A stretch of DNA of 42,826 nt from Oscillospiraceae bacterium (lineage in GTDB: Bacteria > Bacillota > Clostridia > Oscillospirales > CAG-272), in contig SVQM01000006.1 in the NCBI GenBank assembly GCA_015065335.1, positions 1 through 42,826 of the forward strand. The letters run 5' to 3'. Numbering within the stretch: position 1 is the first letter of the stretch; each line of letters begins with the position of its first letter. Positions 7,687 through 17,038 of this stretch are shown piece by piece. A model generated the notes under the pieces. It was not told where the DNA came from. It ran no database searches and saw only the letters and a program-made list of their open reading frames with translations. The position numbers and the translations under genes are program-made.

Positions 7687-9204
7687 TTATTTTATGATTC
7701 TTACTTTTTTTAAAGCATCGCCGCAGGTGAATGTGAAAATATTTTCACCATCCTGTAAAGTCAGTACAAGTTCAAAATATCCGCCCCGTTTTCTTGTAAC
7801 ATTTTGACCGTTGACCACAAGGGGATAATCGGGATTTGACATACCGCTGAATATTACAGAATCACCTTCGAGAACAGCATCATCGAAAGAAGAGAAGAGA
7901 ATATCCTTCGGGATATCGGAGGGAGAGTAGTAGTACACTTGATCTGAAAAAGCCGATAAGGTATCATTAGATGCACCTGAGGCATTCTTCTCCAGAGCTG
8001 CATAACCGTACAGCATACTGCCTCTGTATGATATGTGATCTCTTGCGGCATTGATCTGACGGAGAAGCTCGCCTGACGGAGAATCCCAATCATTATCATA
8101 TCTGTAAAGTCCGTGAGATATGATAAGCTCAACTTCCGTGCCGTCTGTAAGAGAATTCCAGAATTTTGCAAGCTCAGTGAATGGAGCAGCACTGTCCGTG
8201 CATTTCCAGTATAGCTGCGGGGAAATAAAATCTACATATTTTCCCTTTATCCAAGCAGAGGCATCACAGTAAAGATCATTATATGCCTCCATACCGGAAG
8301 TGTCTGAACCGCCGTTAGTACCATCATTGTTCTGCCAAATTCCAAAAGGAGCAACACCGAATTTCTTATCACTTCCGTGGGATTTCACCGTGCGGTAGCA
8401 AAGCTCAATGAGATTATTTACATTATTACGGCGCCAGTCATCAAGTGACATCTTTTTGTTAGAGGCATCGTAATATGTATTGTCATCAAATTCATATATG
8501 ACACCTGAGTTGTCTGCGACAGGATACGGATAGAAGTAATCATCAAAGACGATTCCGTCCACATCATAGCGTGACATTATCTCATCTACTGCATTTGCAA
8601 CGAGTGTTAATACATCCTCATTTCCGCAGTTAAGATACAGCTTTCCGTCTCCATAGAACACGCACAGATCATCATCAAGACCGGGAGAACCTGCAGGGAG
8701 CTGTGTCTTTGCATCAGCTCTCGTTTCAGCGGGAGAAACAGATACTCTCAAAGGATTTATCCATGCAAAAAGCGAAATACCGTTTTCACGGCAAAGCTCC
8801 GACATATATCCAAGCGGATCAAAATGGAGTATACCGTCGGAATACAGATATTCAGATACGGGAAAAATATCAGAATTATATAATGCATCAGACGCAGGAT
8901 GGACCTGAAAGAAGATTGTATTCATATTATGAGATAGTACGGTATCGACGATTCCCTTGAGCTCTTCCTTGAGCTTATCCTCCGGAAGATCCGGAGCTGA
9001 CGGGAAATTTATATTATATACGGAGGCAATCCATACACCTCGTACCTCCTCACAAACATTTCCTACAGGTGAAATAGCCGTGGCAGAGGTAAATGGAGAA
9101 TTAGGATCAAGTGTCAAATTAAGATCCTCATCACTGCAGGAGTAAAGCATAAAAACAGAGATGAGAACTACGAAGGAGAGTATTCGAAGGTAAAGTTTTT
9201 TCAT
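7687..9204 (-). CDS. GHL10 (DUF187) glycosyl-hydrolase-like lipoprotein
   Basis: Lipobox LYSC; CEEVRGVWIASVYNINFP...NTIFFQVHPASDALYNSDIFPVSEYL...HFDPLGYMSELCRENGISLFAWINPLRVS. Confidence 0.92.
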   Translation of the reverse strand: MKKLYLRILSFVVLISVFMLYSCSDEDLNLTLDPNSPFTSATAISPVGNVCEEVRGVWIASVYNINFPSAPDLPEDKLKEELKGIVDTVLSHNMNTIFFQVHPASDALYNSDIFPVSEYLYSDGILHFDPLGYMSELCRENGISLFAWINPLRVSVSPAETRADAKTQLPAGSPGLDDDLCVFYGDGKLYLNCGNEDVLTLVANAVDEIMSRYDVDGIVFDDYFYPYPVADNSGVIYEFDDNTYYDASNKKMSLDDWRRNNVNNLIELCYRTVKSHGSDKKFGVAPFGIWQNNDGTNGGSDTSGMEAYNDLYCDASAWIKGKYVDFISPQLYWKCTDSAAPFTELAKFWNSLTDGTEVELIISHGLYRYDNDWDSPSGELLRQINAARDHISYRGSMLYGYAALEKNASGASNDTLSAFSDQVYYYSPSDIPKDILFSSFDDAVLEGDSVIFSGMSNPDYPLVVNGQNVTRKRGGYFELVLTLQDGENIFTFTCGDALKKVRIIK

Positions 9205-9256
9205 AAAAATCTCTCTTGATATTTAATAAAGGACGAGCTTTAAAAATATATGACGA

Positions 9257-10168
9257 TCATTTAGAAAACATTCCAAGCATTTCCATACGGCTTGTAGAAA
9301 GAGAATACGCAGCTTCAAAATCGCCTGCACTTTTTCTGCAAAATTCCAGATCACAAAGAAGCTTATATCTTGAGAAAAATCCGCCATCATCGGAAGAAAG
9401 TGCAAGATCAAACAGACGAGTTGCACCATCAAAATCACCCGATACCATTAAAACGGCACCTCGTATGTGCAGAGAGTGAAAGCTGCTCAAAAGTCCTGTT
9501 CTGAGCATAGCTGATGCACAATCGGGATCATTATTTTTGATCGACTTATAAGCAGTGAGATACAGAACACATGAAGTGGGCATTACAGTATCACCGAGGT
9601 TATCAAAATCTGTTAGCTCCTCGGGAATATCGTCATTCCCCACATAGTCGATGAGCTTCATTACAAAATGGCAAAGGCTTGCAATGGATCCCCCGATAAG
9701 CGGAATGAGAGATGCAGTACCTACAGCTTTTTTTAGATGATCATAAGCGGAAGTAAGCATGAATCTTTCAAGAAGATCCTCAGCTATATAAAGGTGAGAA
9801 AGGGAATAGTATAACCGCATTTCACCGTCAGTATCAATGTACGGCTCACATACGGTAGCCGCTTCGGCATATTTATTCTCGCTCATGAAGGAAGAAACAG
9901 CAGAAATAGCTTCTTTTTTTTCGTATAGTTTTTCTTCATCTCCCTCCGCAAAAAAATATCCTGCCGGGACGGCCAAAACATTCGATATGTGAAGAAGCGT
10001 TTCAATGGAGGGCAGTGCATTCCCCGATTCTATCATGCTGAGCATATTTCTGCTGACTGCGCCCATGGAAAGCTCACGCTGGGTAAGACCTCGTGAATTT
10101 CTCATTAGACGCATTTTTTCACCGATACATTCGGCAGTTTTTTTAAGATGGGGATCACGAAAGTTCAT
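9257..10168 (-). CDS. XRE-family HTH regulator with C-terminal TPR-like region
   Basis: IGEKMRLMRNSRGLTQRELSMGAVSRNMLSMIESGNALPSIETLLHISNVLAVPAGYFF HTH; helical repeats after it. Confidence 0.85.
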   Translation of the reverse strand: MNFRDPHLKKTAECIGEKMRLMRNSRGLTQRELSMGAVSRNMLSMIESGNALPSIETLLHISNVLAVPAGYFFAEGDEEKLYEKKEAISAVSSFMSENKYAEAATVCEPYIDTDGEMRLYYSLSHLYIAEDLLERFMLTSAYDHLKKAVGTASLIPLIGGSIASLCHFVMKLIDYVGNDDIPEELTDFDNLGDTVMPTSCVLYLTAYKSIKNNDPDCASAMLRTGLLSSFHSLHIRGAVLMVSGDFDGATRLFDLALSSDDGGFFSRYKLLCDLEFCRKSAGDFEAAYSLSTSRMEMLGMFSK

Positions 10169-11187
10169 CTAAACAGTCCGTGCTTTCTGTCAAATTCAGA
10201 TAATTTTTCACTGATCGTACGGTCAAGATCGAACTGAAGTCGTTCAATACGTCTGCCAAGATCATCTCCGCATCTTTTTACTTCATCAGCAATAAGAGAA
10301 GAATCATTTTTGGCATTACGGATACCTCGTACAAAATCATTCATACATATATCAACTGAACGGTGAAGCTCACCTGATACAGATGTTATGATATCTCTTG
10401 CGGTAGAAAGCATATCACTTCGGCATGAAGCAGCCTCATTACGTGCCCTCTCCATAATTACTGCAGTACTTTCCTCAGCACGCCTGAGCATTTCCTCTGA
10501 GGCGGTCTTAGCCTTATGCAGAAGCTCACTTGCAACCGATTCAGCTTGTTCTACTGATACGGAAGGTCTCGTATCAGACTGTCTCACGATCTCTCTCAGA
10601 CGCATTAGCTCAGCTTTATCAGCCTTTGATTCAATTGCAAGAGCCTCATGCTGTTCAGCCAGATAGCTGAGTTCTGAATTAGCGGAATCGCTGCATCTGT
10701 TAGCACAGTCAGCCTCCATCTTTGCAGCTTCAAGCTCAGTCTTAAGAGCATCGACAGTTGCCTCATATTCGTTTTTTTCAGCTGATGATAAGGCAGCTCT
10801 CTTTTTATATTCTTCGATCACTTGATCCTTATCATCGATCTCTTTTTTTAAAGATGCACATTCGGAAGTCAGACGGGCAATTTCGGCTTCAAGCTCAAAT
10901 TTTGTATTCATTAAGCTCTCGATCTTAGAATGATCAGAATCTCTTTCATGCTCCATATCAATGAGCTTATGCTCAAGCTCCTCTGCATGACGATTCAGAA
11001 GAGAAGTCTCCTCACGGACATTATCAAGATCAAATCTGAGATTACGTATGGTGCCGATATAAGATTTTTCTATATCGGCAAATTTTTTGTTTTCATTCGC
11101 AATGAATTTATTTACATCTTTTTTGTTATATCCTCTGACGGAAGATCTGAAAACGATCTTGTTTTCAATAAAGTTCATTTCGTCCAT
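10165..11187 (-). CDS. DivIVA-domain-like coiled-coil protein
   Basis: FRSSVRGYNKKDVNKFIANENKKFADIEK N-terminus followed by ~250 aa coiled coil. GGAGGG RBS upstream of ATG 11187; overlaps the XRE gene by 4 bp. Confidence 0.75.
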   Translation of the reverse strand: MDEMNFIENKIVFRSSVRGYNKKDVNKFIANENKKFADIEKSYIGTIRNLRFDLDNVREETSLLNRHAEELEHKLIDMEHERDSDHSKIESLMNTKFELEAEIARLTSECASLKKEIDDKDQVIEEYKKRAALSSAEKNEYEATVDALKTELEAAKMEADCANRCSDSANSELSYLAEQHEALAIESKADKAELMRLREIVRQSDTRPSVSVEQAESVASELLHKAKTASEEMLRRAEESTAVIMERARNEAASCRSDMLSTARDIITSVSGELHRSVDICMNDFVRGIRNAKNDSSLIADEVKRCGDDLGRRIERLQFDLDRTISEKLSEFDRKHGLFR

Positions 11188-11199
11188 ATTTACCCTCCA

Positions 11200-11215
11200 T
11201 ACCGTCTTGACGGTA
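11200..11215. promoter_or_regulatory. Palindromic putative operator TACCGTC-TT-GACGGTA
   Basis: Perfect 7-bp arms with 2-bp spacer, between reverse-strand TATAAT (11217-11222) and the DivIVA-like ATG. Confidence 0.5.
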
Positions 11216-11276
11216 AATTATAATTACCTATTGTATATAATAACACAAAAATCGAAGAAAATCAACAGTTTTGGAG

Positions 11277-11306
11277 TAATACTACTACTTTGAAATGCAT
11301 ATAAAT
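11277..11306 (+). promoter_or_regulatory. Candidate sigma-E type promoter for cwlD
   Basis: TAATACT-N14-CATATAAAT resembles the B. subtilis sigma-E pattern KMATATT-N14-CATACANT; ATG ~33 nt downstream with GGAGAAG RBS. Confidence 0.45.
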
Positions 11307-11338
11307 AGGGTAAGAAAAACACAATCGGAGAAGATCAG

Positions 11339-12097
11339 ATGGGTAAAAATGAAAAAAACATCAGAAGATTCATAGACAGCTTTATAGCACTATCATGCAT
11401 TTTTGCAACGGCGACTGTAATTTTCGGTAATACTGCCGCAAAATACATTTACAAAACCGACGCCGATGCTTCGACAGTACCTGAGCATACAGAAAGGATC
11501 ATTGTTATTGATCCGGGGCATGGCGGTGAAGATGGAGGAGCAGTTGCAACAGACGGTACCTCGGAAAAAGATCTGAACCTGAAATATTCAAAAAATCTTT
11601 CCGTTATCTGTGAGGTGCTTGGAATCAAGACAACTCTTACGAGAGAAAATGATACACTGCTTTATGACAAGTATTCCGAGCTTGAAGATTACACCGGCAA
11701 GAAAAAGGTGTATGACTTAAAAAACAGATTAAGGTTCACAAACGAATCCGGTGATGGGACAATATTTGTCAGTGTACATATGAATAAATTTTCTGACTCT
11801 AAATACCGTGGTACACAAGTGTATTATTCACCGAATGATCCGGAATCTTCAGATCTTGCCGATGCAATACAGAACAAGATTAAAAACAATCTGCAACCCG
11901 AAAATAACAGGGCTACCAAAAAAGCAGGCTCATCTATATTTCTTCTTAAAAGACTTGAGATTCCGGCAGTTCTTATAGAGTGCGGATTTTTATCAAATGA
12001 GTATGAAACGACGATGCTTAAGAGTAGTGAGTATAAAAAAGAATTCTCCCTTGCTACGGCCGTAGCATTAGGAGAATTTATAGATTCACATAATTAA
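11339..12097 (+). CDS. cwlD: N-acetylmuramoyl-L-alanine amidase, CwlD-like
   Basis: Signal/anchor, IIVIDPGHGGEDGGAVATDGTSEKDLNLKYSKNL...VSVHMNKFSDSKYRGTQVYYSPND...AVLIECGFLSNEYE. Confidence 0.88.
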   Translation: MGKNEKNIRRFIDSFIALSCIFATATVIFGNTAAKYIYKTDADASTVPEHTERIIVIDPGHGGEDGGAVATDGTSEKDLNLKYSKNLSVICEVLGIKTTLTRENDTLLYDKYSELEDYTGKKKVYDLKNRLRFTNESGDGTIFVSVHMNKFSDSKYRGTQVYYSPNDPESSDLADAIQNKIKNNLQPENNRATKKAGSSIFLLKRLEIPAVLIECGFLSNEYETTMLKSSEYKKEFSLATAVALGEFIDSHN

Positions 12098-12838
12098 TTA
12101 TTCGTGCCAGCCGTCAACTCCACCTCGTTCAAGTGCGCCGACAAGTCTCTCGTAAAGTCCTCTGTGTCGTCTGTCAAATGTGGCAAGATACTCCTTCATG
12201 ACCGCACGTTCGGTATTTCCGTCCGCAGGACATGGGCTCTCAACAATAGGAAGCGCAGCTTTTCGTGCAAAGGCTTTTATATCCTTTTCATGGGCATGGA
12301 TGAAAGGTCGTATCATCACGAGATCTTTTACAGTAAGATGAGTTACGGGAGAGAAAGAACCGAATCTGCCCTCGAAAAAGAGATTGAGCATAAGGGTTTC
12401 TGCCGCATCATCAAAATGATGACCGAGAGCAAGCTTACCTGCACCGCACTCCTTTACCGCATCGTGGAGAACACCTCTTCTCATCCTTGCGCAAAGCGAG
12501 CATGGATTCTTCTCTTTGCGGACGTCAAATATGACTCTTGCTATCTCGGAATGATGTACATAAAATGGAACACCGAGCCTTCTGCAAAGCTCTTCGATCT
12601 CCGATGTGTCTGGCGCAGGAGGAGCCGCCTCGGTAAGGTGAAAGCCCATATCAACCATAACGGCTGTAAGCTTAAAATGCTCCGGATAAAACTTACGAAG
12701 CTCGGAAAGAGCGCAGAGAAGAGCAAGAGAATCCTTACCGCCGGATACACCGACAGCAATATGATCTCCTTCTTTTATCATATCGTACTTTTGCACCGCA
12801 TAACGAACGCGGCTGAGCAGCTTTTGCATTTCTTTCAT
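12098..12838 (-). CDS. TtcA-family tRNA 2-thiolation (ATP-binding PP-loop) protein
   Basis: IAVGVSGGKDSLALLCALSEL PP-loop; CSLCARMRRGVLHDAV CxxC; LGHHFDDAAETLMLNLFFEG. Start at MKEMQKLLS. Confidence 0.88.
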   Translation of the reverse strand: MKEMQKLLSRVRYAVQKYDMIKEGDHIAVGVSGGKDSLALLCALSELRKFYPEHFKLTAVMVDMGFHLTEAAPPAPDTSEIEELCRRLGVPFYVHHSEIARVIFDVRKEKNPCSLCARMRRGVLHDAVKECGAGKLALGHHFDDAAETLMLNLFFEGRFGSFSPVTHLTVKDLVMIRPFIHAHEKDIKAFARKAALPIVESPCPADGNTERAVMKEYLATFDRRHRGLYERLVGALERGGVDGWHE

Positions 12839-12897
12839 TGTAACCTCGGCACCTCCTTCGGCATATGCTGATATCAAATACAATAAGGAGGCGTATA

Positions 12898-13458
12898 ATG
12901 CCAAAAATATATATAGATCAGGGACATAATCCGGTAAACCCAAATGCAGGAGCAGAGGGAAACGGATTTCGCGAACAGGATTTAGTACAGAGAATAGGTA
13001 TACTTACAGCAAGTGAGCTTAGAGAAGCAGGCTTTGAAGCACGGGTGTCACGACCTACTGCCGGTACTCAGCTCGGTACCTCGACCACGACCTCACTTGC
13101 CGCAAGAGTAAACGATGCAAATGCATGGGGAGCAGATCTGTTCTTAAGCCTGCATACAAACGCATCGGAGCTCTCAAGCGTTTCAGGCACCGAGGGACTG
13201 ATATTTCGCCGTGGCGGTGATGCGGAGAGAGCCGCAGAGGCTATAGTAAGACAGGTCAGCTTTGCAACGGGACTTCGTAACAGAGGAGTAAATGTTCGTA
13301 CGAATCTGTATGTACTCAGAAGAACAAGAATGCCCGCTGTTCTCCTGGAACTCGGATTTATTACAAATCCCGTTGATGCAGATCTTATGGCATACAGTCC
13401 GGGACTCTTTGCTGCAGGGATAACCAACGGCGTTCTTGAATATTACGGTATGCTTTAA
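12898..13458 (+). CDS. N-acetylmuramoyl-L-alanine amidase (Amidase_3), single domain, no signal peptide
   Basis: MPKIYIDQGHNPVNPNAGAEGNGFREQDLVQRI...DLFLSLHTNAS...AVLLELGFITNPVDADLM; AAGGAGG RBS. Confidence 0.88.
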   Translation: MPKIYIDQGHNPVNPNAGAEGNGFREQDLVQRIGILTASELREAGFEARVSRPTAGTQLGTSTTTSLAARVNDANAWGADLFLSLHTNASELSSVSGTEGLIFRRGGDAERAAEAIVRQVSFATGLRNRGVNVRTNLYVLRRTRMPAVLLELGFITNPVDADLMAYSPGLFAAGITNGVLEYYGML

Positions 13459-14171
13459 TCCTCGTCAAGAAGATCGGGACGACGTTCTTTGGTAATCTCA
13501 AGAGACTGTTCGTGACGCCATTTGTCGATGTTTGCGTGATGTCCGGAAATGAGCACTTCGGGCACCTCACGTCCTCTGAACACAGGGGGTCTCGTATATT
13601 GGGGATATTCAAGAAGTCCGTCAGAAAAAGATTCGTTCTCATGACACTCGGGGAGGGGAAGAACACCGTCTATAAGCCTTGCGACAGCATCGGTAACTAT
13701 ACATGCAGGTATCTCTCCTCCCGTAAGCACGAAATCTCCGATAGATATCTCTTCATCTACGATCTCATCGATCACACGTTGATCTACACCCTCGTAGTGA
13801 CCGCAGAGAATGAACAGCCGATCGTGCTTTGCAAGCCTCTCAGCAACGGATTGATCAAATTTTGTTCCCCTCGGAGACATATACACCACATAGGCTCCCG
13901 ACGGCTTTTCGGGAGCTTCTGTGATTATCTCATCGGGTCTTTCCGAGAGAATAGATGCATAGCAGTTGTAGATAGGCGGTGCCGCCATAAGCATACCTCT
14001 GCCGCCACCATAGGGAGTATCGTCTACACGGCGATGCTTATTCTGTGTGTAATCACGAATATTGTGCACTCGCACGTCTATTATACCCGCTTCTCTTGCA
14101 CGGCCTATAATACTCTCCGAGAGCACAGTGTCCACAAGATCGGGAAACAGAGTCATAATATCAAATCGCAC
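13455..14171 (-). CDS. trmD: tRNA (guanine-N1)-methyltransferase
   Basis: RFDIMTLFPDLVDTVLSESIIGRA...DDTPYGGGRGMLM...LCGHYEGVDQRVIDEIVDEEISIGDFVLTGGEIPA; GTG start. Confidence 0.97.
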   Translation of the reverse strand: MRFDIMTLFPDLVDTVLSESIIGRAREAGIIDVRVHNIRDYTQNKHRRVDDTPYGGGRGMLMAAPPIYNCYASILSERPDEIITEAPEKPSGAYVVYMSPRGTKFDQSVAERLAKHDRLFILCGHYEGVDQRVIDEIVDEEISIGDFVLTGGEIPACIVTDAVARLIDGVLPLPECHENESFSDGLLEYPQYTRPPVFRGREVPEVLISGHHANIDKWRHEQSLEITKERRPDLLDED

Positions 14172-14179
14172 AGTACACC

Positions 14180-14698
14180 TCAGTCCATCATTCCGTCAAT
14201 GAGATGAACGGTGATACCCGCATCATCCCCTTCGGTCACGATGTCAAGAATAAATTCAGGTACGGCAGGTATCATAAAAGTACTGCCGTCTTCTTTTTTT
14301 ATAACATATACCTGTCTGCCTGCAGGAGTGATCACATCATCAAGCACACCCACCACACCGCGGACGTCATCAGTTACGGTAAGGCCGATCATATCGCAAA
14401 CGAAATGATCTCCATCGGAAATGGGAATATCCTCACGTGCTGCATATAGGATCTGCCCCTTCATGGGAATCGCATCATCAAGAGAAGTGATCTCACGAAA
14501 AGCGGCAAGTACAGCTCCTTTGTATATTGATGAGCGTTCGGGATGCAGGGGAACGAATTCACCTTTTATCCTTCGGTAGAGAACGGGGATCTCACAAAGC
14601 ACCTCAGGGGTATCCGTCATACAGTCAAGACGAACCATGCCCTTGACACCGTGGGTGCCTGTAACACGTGCCGCCTCAAGATAATTACTTTTTGCCAT
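14180..14698 (-). CDS. rimM: Ribosome maturation factor RimM
   Basis: NYLEAARVTGTHGVKGMVRLDCMTD...PERSSIYKGAVLAAFREITSLDDAIPMKGQILYAAREDIP; start at MAKSNY. Confidence 0.92.
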   Translation of the reverse strand: MAKSNYLEAARVTGTHGVKGMVRLDCMTDTPEVLCEIPVLYRRIKGEFVPLHPERSSIYKGAVLAAFREITSLDDAIPMKGQILYAAREDIPISDGDHFVCDMIGLTVTDDVRGVVGVLDDVITPAGRQVYVIKKEDGSTFMIPAVPEFILDIVTEGDDAGITVHLIDGMMD

Positions 14699-14705
14699 AT
14701 AAGCC

Positions 14706-15965
14706 TCAATCAAATACGAAATGAACGGGGAGTCCGTCCTTGTACTCGGGATATATCTCACCGGCAGTAAAGGGGAGAATGTACTTTGCACACTCATCGG
14801 TAACATTATTTCCGCGCTCGTTTATAAATTCCTGAGGAACATGCTTTACCTGATTTGCAATAGCAAGTACATCGAGAGGCTCAAAGTGACTCTTGTATGT
14901 ATCGCCATCCTCACGGATGATCGCCATCATGCAGACACTTGTACCGCCGATAGCAGCTACAACACCTGCTTCACCAACGCCTTCCGACTCACGGATATCG
15001 GTAAGTGAAGAAATATGAGATGCGCATCTCTGGCTGATATTAAGCTCAACGGAACGAACCTTGCATCCAAGCTTTTCCTTAACGTAAAGCTCAAGAGCCT
15101 TACCTGTACCTGTGAGAGCCTTGTGACCGAATACGTCAACACCGCCGCCGCTTATCTCCTCACAGACGTATCTGCCGTCGGCAAAACGGATCCCCTCGGA
15201 AACAGCAACAACGATGTTGGGCTTCTTCTCCATAAGAGCCTTTACATCCTCAAGGAAAAAATCAAGGTCAAATGCTCTCTCGGGAAGGTATACAAGATCG
15301 GGAGCATATCCGCCGGTAACACGGGGCAGTGCAGCAGCAGCGGTAAGCCAACCTGCATCACGTCCCATTACCTCAACGATGGTAACAGCGGGAACAGTGT
15401 AAACAGCACAGTCACGGACGATCTCCTGAAGAGTGGTAGCAACATATTTTGCCGCACAGCCATAACCGGGGGTGTGATCTGTACCAACAAGATCATTATC
15501 AATAGTCTTGGGAAGACCGATTATACGCATTTCGTAATCGTGATCTCTTGTATATGCACCGAGCTTTGCGGCGGTATCCATGGAATCGTTACCGCCGATA
15601 TAGAAGAAGTAACGGATATCGTACTTCTTGAAAAGAGCGATAAGATTCTCATAATATTCGTCGTTGCCCTTAAGAGGGGGGAGCTTTTTTCTGCAAGAGC
15701 CGAGGGCCGCCGCAGGAGTCAGCGCAAGCTGTGCCAGCTTCGCCTCATCGGGAGCCTTCTTTGAAGTAAACATCTCACCGAGGTCGATCATTCTCTCCTC
15801 AAGAAATCCCTCGATACCATTTCTCATTCCGTAAAGGGCGGTGATTCCCTCATCCTTGCAAATAGACTTGACCGCACCACGGATAACACCCGCCAAAGTC
15901 GCATTGATAGCGGCAGTAGGACCACCGGACTGACCGACGATAGCCGCACCTCTTAAAATAGCCAT
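14706..15965 (-). CDS. 6-phosphofructokinase, probably PPi-dependent type
   Basis: AIVGQSGGPTAAINATLAGVI; FYIGGNDSMDTAAKLG; GLPKTIDNDLVGTDHTPGYG; VEVMGRDAGWLTAAAAL. Start at MAILRG. Confidence 0.92.
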   Translation of the reverse strand: MAILRGAAIVGQSGGPTAAINATLAGVIRGAVKSICKDEGITALYGMRNGIEGFLEERMIDLGEMFTSKKAPDEAKLAQLALTPAAALGSCRKKLPPLKGNDEYYENLIALFKKYDIRYFFYIGGNDSMDTAAKLGAYTRDHDYEMRIIGLPKTIDNDLVGTDHTPGYGCAAKYVATTLQEIVRDCAVYTVPAVTIVEVMGRDAGWLTAAAALPRVTGGYAPDLVYLPERAFDLDFFLEDVKALMEKKPNIVVAVSEGIRFADGRYVCEEISGGGVDVFGHKALTGTGKALELYVKEKLGCKVRSVELNISQRCASHISSLTDIRESEGVGEAGVVAAIGGTSVCMMAIIREDGDTYKSHFEPLDVLAIANQVKHVPQEFINERGNNVTDECAKYILPFTAGEIYPEYKDGLPVHFVFD

Positions 15966-16023
15966 ATAAATTCTCCTGTGATGATGTATTTTTGTGTCCG
16001 CTGACACTTATAATCCACATTAA

Positions 16024-16053
16024 ATTATAACATATACCGGTGTTTAGTGTCAA
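16024..16053 (-). promoter_or_regulatory. Sigma-A promoter TTGACA-N18-TATAAT for pfk-rimM-trmD
   Basis: Reverse strand TTGACACTAAACACCGGTATATGTTATAAT. Confidence 0.7.
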
Positions 16054-16125
16054 GGTAAAGACTATTGCAAATTTAACAAAGTTATGATATAATTCCATCG
16101 TCTTCACATCCGAAAGGAATCGATC

Positions 16126-16998
16126 ATGCAAAATTATCTTATTCTTCTCGCTGCCTCACTTCTCCTTGCAGGAGATTTCGCAATACAGAAAATATATCAG
16201 CAAAGATCCGGAACCGGTATTATCGCAGGACTTACCTTCAATACCGTTGTCGGCGCAGTAACGGCAGTGCTTTTCTTTATTCTCGGTGGTTTTTCTGTCA
16301 ATATTACTTGCTACGGACTTATCATGGCAGGCTCAATGAGTATCTGCGTTTTTGTATACACGATCATAGGATTCCGAATTCTCCGTGACGGTAATATGGC
16401 ATTGTACACTCTGTTTCTTATGACAGGTGGAATGGTAGCTCCGTTTGTGTACGGAATAGCCTTTCTTGAGGAAGTACCGACGCCTTTTAAAGTCATCGGT
16501 ATGATTCTTGTTACAGGAGCTGTCGTAATCTCAAATCTTAATATAAAAAGTACCGGTAAATATCAGCTTTTTCTTTGTGTTGCTGTATTATTTCTCAATG
16601 GTGCCTGCAGTATTCTTTCAAAGCTCGGTCAGACAGATACAAGATATGGGAAGATAGCTGTATACGATTTTGTCTGTATGACAGGTATCGTAAAGTTTGT
16701 CATCTGCGGTATAGCCCTGGCATTATACTTGATCTTTAGAAAATCAAAAGATGAAAAGAAGCTCACTCCTAAGATATTGCCAATAATAGCGCTCTCCGCA
16801 ATTGTGGGTGGGGTATCATATATGCTTCAGCTCATGGGGGCAGAAAGACTTCCGGCAAGTGTTTTATTCCCGATGGTATCAGGTGGAAGTATGATCTTTT
16901 CAACACTTACGGGAATAATTTTCTTCAAAGAAAAGCCTACAAAATGGCAGATCAGCGGTGTTGTGATTTGCTTTTTGGGAACGCTGTTTCTCCTCTAA
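16126..16998 (+). CDS. EamA/DMT-family transporter
   Basis: ~10 TM segments; two repeats ending FLEEVPTPFKVIGMILVTGAVVISN and FKEKPTKWQISGVVICFLGTLFLL. Confidence 0.85.
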   Translation: MQNYLILLAASLLLAGDFAIQKIYQQRSGTGIIAGLTFNTVVGAVTAVLFFILGGFSVNITCYGLIMAGSMSICVFVYTIIGFRILRDGNMALYTLFLMTGGMVAPFVYGIAFLEEVPTPFKVIGMILVTGAVVISNLNIKSTGKYQLFLCVAVLFLNGACSILSKLGQTDTRYGKIAVYDFVCMTGIVKFVICGIALALYLIFRKSKDEKKLTPKILPIIALSAIVGGVSYMLQLMGAERLPASVLFPMVSGGSMIFSTLTGIIFFKEKPTKWQISGVVICFLGTLFLL

Positions 16999-17008
16999 AT
17001 ACGTAAAA

Positions 17009-17034
17009 ATGGCTGTCACAACGGTGACAGCCAT
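17009..17034. terminator. Rho-independent terminator (convergent genes)
   Basis: ATGGCTGTCAC-AACG-GTGACAGCCAT followed by GATTTTATTT. Confidence 0.8.
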
Positions 17035-17038
17035 GATT

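Noticed and set aside
12104-12871. 255-aa + strand ORF
   Set aside because: Antisense shadow of the well-supported ttcA-like gene; sequence has no domain-like character.
15015-15764. 249-aa + strand ORF
   Set aside because: Antisense to the phosphofructokinase gene, whose motifs are unambiguous.
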